DNA of 12,652 bases from Pseudomonadota bacterium (GTDB lineage Bacteria > Pseudomonadota > Gammaproteobacteria > Burkholderiales > Burkholderiaceae_C), in assembly GCA_023418355.1 (NCBI GenBank), contig JAEZZU010000180.1, positions 1 through 12,652 on the forward strand, read 5' to 3'. The translations under genes and the position numbers were made by a program. Below the pieces are notes generated by a model. The model was not told the DNA's origin. It did no database searches and saw nothing but the letters and a program-made list of their open reading frames with translations. Of the stretch, positions 6,875-12,652 are shown piece after piece; position 1 is the first letter of the stretch, and each line of letters starts with the position of its first letter.

Positions 6875-8262
6875 CCTGCCTCCTTACCGCAGGCGTTCTC
6901 CAAAGCCTGCACCACTTGTTCCATCTTCATGCTCCGGGAGCCCTTGACCAGCACGGCGCCGGCCTGCCCCACCCGCTGCTGCACGGCCGCCATCAGGGCC
7001 GCCATGTCCTCAAAATGCTCGGCCCCTGCGCCATAGGCATCCACGGCATGCTGCATCAGCGTGCCAATGGTCATCAGGTGTTCAATGCCGGCCTGCTTGG
7101 CGCTCGCCCCCACTTCTGCGTGGAAGGCCGGGCCTTGATCGCCCACCTCCCCCATGTCACCGAGCACCAGCATGCGCGGTGCAGGCAGTTCGGCCAGCAC
7201 GGCAATCGCTGCCTGCACGGAATCAGGGTTGGCGTTGTAGGTGTCGTCCACCACATCAATGCGGCGACCAGCACAGCTCACTGAAGTTGAGCGTGAACGC
7301 CCTTTGACAGGTTCGAAGGCACTCAGGCCCGCAGCAATCGCCGCCAGCGGTACACCGGCAGCCAGGGCACAGGCCGTCGCGGCCAGCGCATTGCGCACGT
7401 TGTGGCGGCCTGCAATATGCAGCGCACAGTCAAAACTGCCCTGCGGCGTGCGGATCTGCACCTGCCAGGCGCTGTCCGCCCAGATGGCTGAGACAGCCTG
7501 CACATCGGCATCTGCGCCGCCAAAGCTCAGGCACTTGCGGCCCGCGGCCAGTTCACGCCACAGAGGGGTAAAAGCATCATCCGCCGGGAAAACAGCCACG
7601 CCATCCGCAGGCAAATGGGCAAACACGCTGGCGTTTTCACGCGCCACGGCTTCCACGGTGTGCATGAATTCCTGGTGCTCACGCTGCGCGTTGTTCACCA
7701 GTGCCACCGTAGGCTGGGCAATGCGTGCCAGATGCGTGATCTCGCCGGGGTGGTTCATGCCAAGCTCGACCACGCCAATGCGATGCTGCGCCGTCATGCG
7801 AAACAGCGTCAGCGGCACGCCAATGGCATTGTTGAAGTTGCCCTGTGTCGCCAGCGCGGCATCGCCTGCATGGGCACGCAGAATGCTTGCGATCATCTGC
7901 GTGACCGTGGTCTTGCCGTTGCTGCCGGTCACGGCAATCAAAGGAAAATCAAACTGGCCGCGCCAGCCAGCCGCCAGCGCGCCCAGCGCCACCGTGGTGT
8001 CCGGCACCTCAATGCCAGCCAGCCCGAGTTGCTCCAAACCGCCATGCGCAATCGCAGCGGCAGCCAGCCCCTGGCTTTTCACCTGGGGCAAAAAGTCGTT
8101 CGCATCCATGCGCTCGCCTTTGAGCGCAACAAACAGGTCTCCGGCCTGCAGCGTGCGGCTGTCGGTATGCACGCGCAGCAGCGCCGTGGCGGCATCACCC
8201 ACCAGCCGCGCCTGCGGCTGGAAGGCGGCAATCCACGCCAGAGCCTGTTGCAAATTCATCAT
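6865..8262 (-). CDS. murF: UDP-N-acetylmuramoyl-tripeptide--D-alanyl-D-alanine ligase MurF
   Basis: MurF is the cytoplasmic ATP-dependent ligase that attaches the D-Ala-D-Ala dipeptide, completing the UDP-MurNAc-pentapeptide used by MraY. The 465-residue protein shows HTDSR at 32-36 (N-terminal uridine-nucleotide domain), the P-loop GSNGKTT at 113-119, ELGMN at 166-170, the NAQREHQEFM block at 191-200, GRHNVRNALAA at 285-295, DDTYNANPDS at 339-348, LGDMGEVG at 367-374 and VLVKGSRSMKME at 437-448. Length fits the family. The start is ambiguous: GTG (8265), ATG (8262) and ATG (8259) lie in tandem. I chose the ATG at 8262, whose A is shared with the murE TGA. The GTG at 8265 sits at a slightly better distance (8 nt) from AGGA and would add one residue. 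Translation is almost certainly coupled to murE. Confidence 0.96.
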   Translation of the reverse strand: MMNLQQALAWIAAFQPQARLVGDAATALLRVHTDSRTLQAGDLFVALKGERMDANDFLPQVKSQGLAAAAIAHGGLEQLGLAGIEVPDTTVALGALAAGWRGQFDFPLIAVTGSNGKTTVTQMIASILRAHAGDAALATQGNFNNAIGVPLTLFRMTAQHRIGVVELGMNHPGEITHLARIAQPTVALVNNAQREHQEFMHTVEAVARENASVFAHLPADGVAVFPADDAFTPLWRELAAGRKCLSFGGADADVQAVSAIWADSAWQVQIRTPQGSFDCALHIAGRHNVRNALAATACALAAGVPLAAIAAGLSAFEPVKGRSRSTSVSCAGRRIDVVDDTYNANPDSVQAAIAVLAELPAPRMLVLGDMGEVGDQGPAFHAEVGASAKQAGIEHLMTIGTLMQHAVDAYGAGAEHFEDMAALMAAVQQRVGQAGAVLVKGSRSMKMEQVVQALENACGKEAGCC

Positions 8263-9761
8263 CACTTGCTACTTCCTTTGCGCAAAGCCAATGCTTCGCG
8301 CGCCTTGTCCATGTCGGAAAACGGGTGCTTCTCACCCATGATTTCCTGATAGTCCTCATGCCCCTTGCCCGCCAGCAGCACCACATCGCGGGCATCGGCC
8401 TGGGCGATGGCCTGCGTGATGGCCTGTGTGCGGTCCACCTGCACATGCACGCCTTGCAGCTGCATGCCGCGCACGATGTCCTGCACGATGGCATCCGGCA
8501 CTTCACCACGGGGGTTGTCACTGGTCACCCAGACCACATCAGCCTGGCGCTGAGCGGCCTGCCCCATCAGAGGGCGCTTGGTCGCGTCGCGGTTGCCACC
8601 GCAGCCAAACACGCAGTGCAGCTTGCCGCCACGCGCCTTGGCCACAGGTTGCAGTCCTTTGAGGGCCTGCTCCAGTGCATCGGGCGTATGTGCGTAGTCC
8701 ACGACCACCAGCGGCTGCTCAGCCTGGGCAATCTGCTGCATGCGGCCGGGCACAGGTTCCAGATCGGCACAGACCTTCACCGCATCGGCCAGGCTGATGC
8801 CCAGCGTGCGCAGCGTGGCCAGCACACCCAGCATGTTGCTGACGTTGTACTGCCCGATCAGACAGGTTTCCATGGTGAATACCTGCTCGCCTTCCTGCAC
8901 TTCAAAGCGCAGGCCACGCAGACCATGGCGTACATCCCTGGCCTGCAGGCGGGCGGGAGCATCCACCGCCACGGTCCACAGATCCAGCTGGCCCTGTGCC
9001 TGCAAGTCGCGGGCCAGGGCAGCACCATGGGCATCATCGATATTGATGACGGCGGCTTTCAGACCCGGCCACGCAAACAGCTTGGCCTTGGCCTGCCAGT
9101 AGGCATCCATGCTGCCGTGGTAGTCCAGGTGGTCCTGGGTGAAATTGGTAAAGATGGCCGTGTGGATCTGTGTGCCATCCAGGCGGTGCTCCTCGATGCC
9201 GATCGAAGACGCCTCGATCGCACAGGCTGCCAGGCCCTGCGCCGCATAGTCGGCAAAGGCCTGCAGCAGGCAGACAGGGTCTGGCGTGGTCATGCCGGTG
9301 GTCTGTACCTCAGGGGGTACACCAATGCCCAGCGTACCCACCATGGCGCAGCCCTTGCGCGCGCCATGCTGGTACTGCGCCAGCGCGTGAGCCAGCCACC
9401 AGGCGGTGGATGTCTTGCCGTTCGTACCGGTCACAGCCAGCACTTGCAGCGGACCAGACGGCTGGCCATACCAGGCGTCGGCAATCAAGGCCGTACTGGC
9501 CTTCAAGCCCGCCATGCTGGCCACAGGCCCTTGCAGGTCAAAGGCTTCCAGACCCGCCTGCTCCACCAGACAGGCTGTGGCACCACGCTCCAGGGCCGCA
9601 GCCACATACTTGCGGCCATCGGTAACACCACCGGGCCATGCAATAAAACCGTCACCGGGCTGTACCTGACGACTGTCGGTACGCAAATGCCCGGTCACAC
9701 GGGCACGCAGCCACGCCACCGCCTGCTGCAGATCTTGAAGTTGCTTGATTGCGCTGCTCAC
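8262..9761 (-). CDS. murE: UDP-N-acetylmuramoyl-L-alanyl-D-glutamate--2,6-diaminopimelate ligase MurE
   Basis: MurE adds the third stem residue in the cytoplasm. The 499 residues show RTDSRQV at 27-33, the P-loop GTNGKTST at 112-119, TTPDP at 158-162, SSIGIEEHR at 185-193, NFTQDHLDYHGSM at 206-218, DYAHTPDAL at 355-363, GCGGNRDATKRPLM at 386-399, TSDNPRGE at 413-420 and AGKGHEDYQ at 464-472. The DNPR motif is the known signature for meso-diaminopimelate specificity rather than L-lysine, as expected in a Gram-negative. Length is normal. The start codon is GTG at 9761, overlapping the ftsI stop as GTGA, with GGAGG 7 nt upstream. No in-frame ATG occurs until about codon 83, which would cut off the first domain, so GTG is well supported. 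Its end is shared with murF. Confidence 0.97.
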   Translation of the reverse strand: MSSAIKQLQDLQQAVAWLRARVTGHLRTDSRQVQPGDGFIAWPGGVTDGRKYVAAALERGATACLVEQAGLEAFDLQGPVASMAGLKASTALIADAWYGQPSGPLQVLAVTGTNGKTSTAWWLAHALAQYQHGARKGCAMVGTLGIGVPPEVQTTGMTTPDPVCLLQAFADYAAQGLAACAIEASSIGIEEHRLDGTQIHTAIFTNFTQDHLDYHGSMDAYWQAKAKLFAWPGLKAAVINIDDAHGAALARDLQAQGQLDLWTVAVDAPARLQARDVRHGLRGLRFEVQEGEQVFTMETCLIGQYNVSNMLGVLATLRTLGISLADAVKVCADLEPVPGRMQQIAQAEQPLVVVDYAHTPDALEQALKGLQPVAKARGGKLHCVFGCGGNRDATKRPLMGQAAQRQADVVWVTSDNPRGEVPDAIVQDIVRGMQLQGVHVQVDRTQAITQAIAQADARDVVLLAGKGHEDYQEIMGEKHPFSDMDKAREALALRKGSSK

Positions 9762-11500
9762 AGCGATTCCTCCACGGGGTTGGCCACAATTTGTGGTTGC
9801 ACCGCCATGTCCGGCGCGACACCCAACACCCGCAAGCTGTGTTGCACGACGGTACTGAACACGGGGGCAGCCACCGTTCCGCCGTAATACGTGCCGTTGC
9901 TGGGTTCGTCAACCATGACCGCCACAATCACGCGCGGATTCTCAATCGGCGCCATACCAGTAAACCAAGCGCGGTATTTTCCTGCGGCGTAGCTTTTGCC
10001 CACCTGCTTGCGTGCCGTACCCGACTTGCCACCGACGGAATAGCCCACAGTCTGCGCACGCTGACCTGTACCACCGGGGCCAGTCGCCAACGCCAGCATC
10101 TTGCGCACCTGCTCGGCCGTGCGCTCCGAAAACACGGGAACGCCCACGGGAGGTCTGTCGAGCTTGAGCATGGAGGCAGGAATGACCTTGCCGCCATTGG
10201 AAAACACTGTATAGGCCCGCACCATCTGCACCAGACTGGCCGAAAGGCCATAGCCATAGGACATGGTGGCCTGCTCTACAGGGCGCCAGGTCTTATAGGG
10301 ACGCAGGCGGCCACTGGCAGCGCCGGGGAAGGAAATCTGCGGTTTCTGGCCAAAGCCCACGGCCGAGAAGGTCTCCCACATTTCCTGAGCCGTCAGCTGC
10401 TGGGAAATCTTGGTCGTACCCACGTTGGACGACTTCTGAATCACACCTTCCACCGTCAGCACGCCATAGTTGTGCGTGTCGGAAATGGTGGAGCCCGTCA
10501 CATTGATGCGACCTGGCGTGGTGTCCACAATCGATGTCGGCTTGAACTTGCCGCTTTCCAGCGCAATACCAACGGTAATAGGCTTCATGGTCGAGCCGGG
10601 CTCGAACACGTCGGTAATCGCACGATTGCGCAGCTGCTCACCGGTCAGGCGCTTGCGGTTGGCGGGGTCAAAGCTCGGATAGTTCGCCAGCGCCAGCAAC
10701 TCGCCGGTCTTGGCATCCATGACCACTACACTGCCGCCCACGGCCTTGTGTGCAATGACCTGCTCCTTGAGCTTCTGGTACGCAAAGAACTGGATCTTGC
10801 TGTCCACAGACAGCTGAATGTCACGGCCGTCGATCGGAGGAATTTCCTCGCCCACACCTTCGACCACACGGCCCAGGCGGTCCTTGATCACGCGGCGCGA
10901 ACCCTTGCGACCCGCCAGATCGTTTTCAAAGGCCAGCTCCATGCCTTCCTGGCCTTTGTCTTCCACATTGGTAAAGCCCACGATGTGGGCTGCCGCTTCA
11001 CCTTCGGGATACTGGCGCTTGTACTCACGGGACTGGTAGACACCTTTGATCCCCAGTTCCTTGATCTTCTGACCGACCTCCCAGTCCAGCTGGCGCTTGA
11101 CCCAGACAAAGCTCTTGTCTTCCGACAGCTTTTTCTTGAGCTGCTCCAGCGGCATGTCCATCAGCTTGGCCAGCTGGGGCAGCTTGGCCAGATCTTCTGG
11201 TGTGTTCTTTTCCACATCTTCGGGAATGGCCCAGATGCTGGCGGCGGGCACGCTGGACGCGAGAATCAGGCCATTGCGGTCCAGAATGCGGCCACGGTTG
11301 GCAGGCAGCTCCAGCGTACGCGCAAAGCGCACCTCTCCCTGACGCAGGAAAAAGTCATTGTCAATCACCTGCACCCAGGCAGCACGGGCAGCCAGACCCG
11401 TAAAAGCCAGCACCAGGCAGGCCATCACAAACTTGCTGCGCCAGGAAGGTGTCTTGCTGGCCAGCAATGGGCTGGAGGTGTAGTTCAGGCCGCGCCTCAC
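9758..11500 (-). CDS. ftsI: Septal peptidoglycan D,D-transpeptidase FtsI (PBP3)
   Basis: FtsI is the class B penicillin-binding protein that crosslinks septal peptidoglycan on the periplasmic side, partnered with FtsW and controlled through FtsL/FtsB/FtsQ. The 580 residues show a short cytoplasmic tail, one membrane anchor at about 22-44, the class B N-terminal motif NRGRILDRNG at 68-77, a pedestal domain, then the transpeptidase: STMK at 303-306 (catalytic Ser303), SSN at 357-359 and KSGT at 492-495. All three active-site motifs are intact and the length is close to E. coli FtsI (588). The start is GTG at 11500, in a GTGA overlap with the ftsL stop, with GGGAGG 6 nt upstream. A class B PBP of elongation (MrdA) is excluded by the neighbours and the motif context. 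The 3' end provides the murE ribosome-binding site. Confidence 0.97.
   Translation of the reverse strand: MRRGLNYTSSPLLASKTPSWRSKFVMACLVLAFTGLAARAAWVQVIDNDFFLRQGEVRFARTLELPANRGRILDRNGLILASSVPAASIWAIPEDVEKNTPEDLAKLPQLAKLMDMPLEQLKKKLSEDKSFVWVKRQLDWEVGQKIKELGIKGVYQSREYKRQYPEGEAAAHIVGFTNVEDKGQEGMELAFENDLAGRKGSRRVIKDRLGRVVEGVGEEIPPIDGRDIQLSVDSKIQFFAYQKLKEQVIAHKAVGGSVVVMDAKTGELLALANYPSFDPANRKRLTGEQLRNRAITDVFEPGSTMKPITVGIALESGKFKPTSIVDTTPGRINVTGSTISDTHNYGVLTVEGVIQKSSNVGTTKISQQLTAQEMWETFSAVGFGQKPQISFPGAASGRLRPYKTWRPVEQATMSYGYGLSASLVQMVRAYTVFSNGGKVIPASMLKLDRPPVGVPVFSERTAEQVRKMLALATGPGGTGQRAQTVGYSVGGKSGTARKQVGKSYAAGKYRAWFTGMAPIENPRVIVAVMVDEPSNGTYYGGTVAAPVFSTVVQHSLRVLGVAPDMAVQPQIVANPVEESL
9769..9773 (-). 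promoter_or_regulatory. Ribosome-binding site for murE (GTG start)
   Basis: GGAGG on the minus strand, 7 nt before the GTG at 9761, made from the Val-Glu-Glu codons near the end of ftsI. It supports the non-ATG start of murE. Confidence 0.7.
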
Positions 11501-11778
11501 TGCGCACCTCCCTCTTGCTGCACATCGTGCACATAGTGCGTGATGGCAGGGGATGCACTCTGCATGCCCTGTGATGCAGCCATGGACTCAATCCGCGAAG
11601 GCGCGGACTGGGCGCGCAACTCCACCTGCAGTCGCTGATACTCTGTTTCCAGATTGCGTGCTTCATTCGTCGCCTGGTGCAATGCAGTAAACAGGCGGCG
11701 TGACTCATACTGCGTCTGTACCAGATACAGCGCGCTCAGCATGACGGCAAGCAACAACAGGAAGTTCAGGCGTAGCAT
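11497..11778 (-). CDS. ftsL: Cell division protein FtsL
   Basis: FtsL is a small bitopic inner-membrane protein that forms the FtsQ-FtsL-FtsB complex and activates FtsW-FtsI at the septum. The 93 residues give a very short cytoplasmic N-terminus, a hydrophobic segment at about 5-20 (NFLLLLAVMLSALYLV), then a polar helix-prone stretch at about 22-57 with spaced Leu, Tyr and Phe, consistent with the family's periplasmic coiled coil, and a loose tail. Sequence conservation in FtsL is low, so the call rests on topology, size and position between rsmH and ftsI. The start chosen is the ATG at 11778, with AGGGGGAGG just upstream. The in-frame ATG at 11799 would add MHGKGEV but has no visible ribosome-binding site and would cover this one. 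A 37-nt gap separates it from rsmH, the largest gap in the window. Confidence 0.92.
   Translation of the reverse strand: MLRLNFLLLLAVMLSALYLVQTQYESRRLFTALHQATNEARNLETEYQRLQVELRAQSAPSRIESMAASQGMQSASPAITHYVHDVQQEGGAQ
11507..11512 (-). promoter_or_regulatory. Ribosome-binding site for ftsI (GTG start)
   Basis: GGGAGG on the minus strand, 6 nt before the GTG at 11500, lying in the Glu-Gly-Gly codons at the end of ftsL. Its strength and spacing support GTG as the ftsI start. Confidence 0.7.
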
Positions 11779-11780
11779 GA

Positions 11781-11790
11781 CCTCCCCCTT
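11781..11790 (-). promoter_or_regulatory. Ribosome-binding site for ftsL
   Basis: AAGGGGGAGG on the minus strand. GGAGG itself is only 2 nt from the ATG at 11778, but the overlapping AGGGGG register gives 5 nt. It favours the 11778 start over 11799. Confidence 0.55.
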
Positions 11791-11815
11791 GCCGTGCATG
11801 ACCAGACAAGCTTGC

Positions 11816-12652
11816 TCATACAGGCACCTCGGTACGTTCAGCCACGCGCATCACGGCACTGCGTGAGCGGGGATTGGCCTCCACCTCTGCCTTGCTGGGC
11901 TTGATCCGATCCAGCGCTTTCAGCAGCATGGGCTTGGGTGTGGCAAACGGGGCACGGCGGTCAAAGACCTCCTTGGAGTGCTCCGCAATGAACTGCTTGA
12001 CGATACGGTCTTCCAGCGAGTGGAAGCTGATCACCGCCAGACGCCCGCCGGGCTTGAGCACACGCAGGCTGGCCTGCAGCGCCTCTTCCAGCTCCACCAG
12101 TTCGGCATTGATAAAAATGCGCAGCGCCTGAAAGGTTCGCGTGGCAGGGTTTTGCCCATCGCGGCTTTTCACAATCTTGCCGACCAGATTGGACAGTTCG
12201 GTCGTAGTCTGCAGCGGACCATGCGCTTCGCGGTGCGCCACGATGGCTTTGGCAATCGGGTAGGCCATGCGCTCTTCGCCATAGTCGCGAATCACATCGG
12301 TGATCTGCTGCACTTCGGCCTCAGCCAGCCATTCGGCTACGCTCAGGCCACGCGTGGTGTCCATGCGCATGTCCAGCGGACCTTCGAAGCGGAAGCTGAA
12401 GCCCCGGTCGGCCTGATCAATCTGCGGCGAGCTGACGCCCAGGTCCATCAGAATGCCATCGGCACTGGCCGCAGGCAGCTCGCTCATGTGACGGAAGCCC
12501 TCGTGGCGAATAGAAAAACGGGCGTCTTCAATACGCCCGGCTTCTGCAATGGCCAACGGGTCTTTATCGAACGCTATCAGGCGCCCCTGCGGGCTGAGCC
12601 TGGACAAAATCAGGCGCGAGTGACCACCCCGGCCAAACGTTCCATCCACGTA
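11816..12652 (-). CDS. rsmH: 16S rRNA (cytosine(1402)-N(4))-methyltransferase RsmH (5' end outside window)
   Basis: RsmH (formerly MraW) uses S-adenosylmethionine to N4-methylate C1402 of 16S rRNA in the 30S P site. The visible 278 residues begin inside the SAM-binding motif (YVDGTFGRGGHS). They continue with FDKDP, ILMDLGVSSPQIDQADRGFSF (residues split by the family core DLGVSSPQ), DMRMD, then the C-terminal ALRIFINAELVELEEAL and PGGRLAVISFHSLEDRIVK blocks, and end in NPRSRSAVMRVAERTE, all family landmarks. Against about 313 residues in E. coli, roughly 30 N-terminal residues are missing. The apparent start at a GTG codon near the edge is only the valine in VDGTFG. The gene is the usual first or second gene of the dcw cluster (after mraZ), so promoter and MraZ sites would lie just outside this window. 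Confidence 0.96.
   Translation of the reverse strand, partial: YVDGTFGRGGHSRLILSRLSPQGRLIAFDKDPLAIAEAGRIEDARFSIRHEGFRHMSELPAASADGILMDLGVSSPQIDQADRGFSFRFEGPLDMRMDTTRGLSVAEWLAEAEVQQITDVIRDYGEERMAYPIAKAIVAHREAHGPLQTTTELSNLVGKIVKSRDGQNPATRTFQALRIFINAELVELEEALQASLRVLKPGGRLAVISFHSLEDRIVKQFIAEHSKEVFDRRAPFATPKPMLLKALDRIKPSKAEVEANPRSRSAVMRVAERTEVPV

Noticed and set aside
5666..7036. Open frame of 456 codons on the plus strand opposite mraY
   Set aside because: Very rich in His and Gln, spans the murD/mraY/murF boundaries, and the opposite strand encodes an intact MraY.
8325..9887. Open frame of 520 codons on the plus strand opposite murE
   Set aside because: Same kind of antisense shadow; low-complexity His/Gln/Arg composition and it crosses a gene boundary of the real operon.
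9749..11536. Long open frame of 595 codons on the plus strand opposite ftsI
   Set aside because: It mirrors the strongly motif-supported ftsI gene. It is His-, Arg- and Gln-rich, matches no family I recognise, and is the kind of open antisense frame expected from GC-biased codon use.
11768..11819. 17-codon frame starting ATGA at the rsmH stop and ending just inside ftsL
   Set aside because: Encodes a short peptide (MSKLVWSCTARGRSCYA) with no clear ribosome-binding site; most likely chance, though a leader role cannot be fully excluded.
1..12652. Search for tRNA or rRNA genes, CRISPR arrays, insertion sequences, intrinsic terminators and promoters
   Set aside because: Nothing convincing seen by eye: coding sequence covers almost every base, there are no regularly spaced repeats, no transposase-like protein, and no hairpin followed by a U-tract in the direction of transcription.

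Overview
This window is an uninterrupted stretch of the division and cell-wall (dcw) gene cluster. All genes lie on the minus strand, so the biological order runs from high to low coordinates: rsmH (5' end outside the window), ftsL, ftsI, murE, murF, mraY, murD, ftsW, murG, murC, and the first codons of a D-alanine--D-alanine ligase gene. The order, the GC-rich codon use and the protein details (392-residue MraY, MurE with DNPR, long MurD core, LPPVP-type linker before the MurD Rossmann fold) suggest a betaproteobacterium of the order Burkholderiales. Comamonadaceae, probably Comamonas or a close relative, is the best guess. The genus is inferred from recall of family features, not from a search.

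Layout: 11816-12652 rsmH (16S rRNA m4C1402 methyltransferase, partial). 11497-11778 ftsL and 9758-11500 ftsI (septal membrane protein and septal transpeptidase). 8262-9761 murE and 6865-8262 murF (addition of diaminopimelate and then D-Ala-D-Ala). 5696-6874 mraY (lipid I synthase). 3797-5692 murD (D-Glu ligase). 2532-3800 ftsW (septal glycosyltransferase). 1471-2535 murG (lipid II synthase). 41-1474 murC (L-Ala ligase). 1-44 start of ddl. Together these supply nearly the whole route from UDP-MurNAc to lipid II, plus the FtsW-FtsI polymerase/crosslinking pair that uses it at the septum.

The cluster is extremely compact. Apart from a 37-nt gap before ftsL and a 3-nt gap before murD, every junction is an overlap (ATGA, GTGA, TGATG or 10 nt), and the ribosome-binding site of each gene usually lies inside the last codons of the gene before it. 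No terminator or convincing internal promoter was seen, so the window reads as part of one transcript. There is no gene-free stretch of 300 bases.

The unusual item is in murD. The protein has about 128 residues ahead of its Rossmann fold, strongly acidic (24 D/E against 3 K and no R). Inside this extension, at 5530-5607, lies an AT-rich imperfect palindrome able to form a long hairpin. It resembles, from memory, the dispersed palindromic intergenic repeats of comamonad genomes, and it is read through in frame as protein. This looks like a repeat element turned into coding sequence in an essential gene, and it is the best candidate here for something undescribed.
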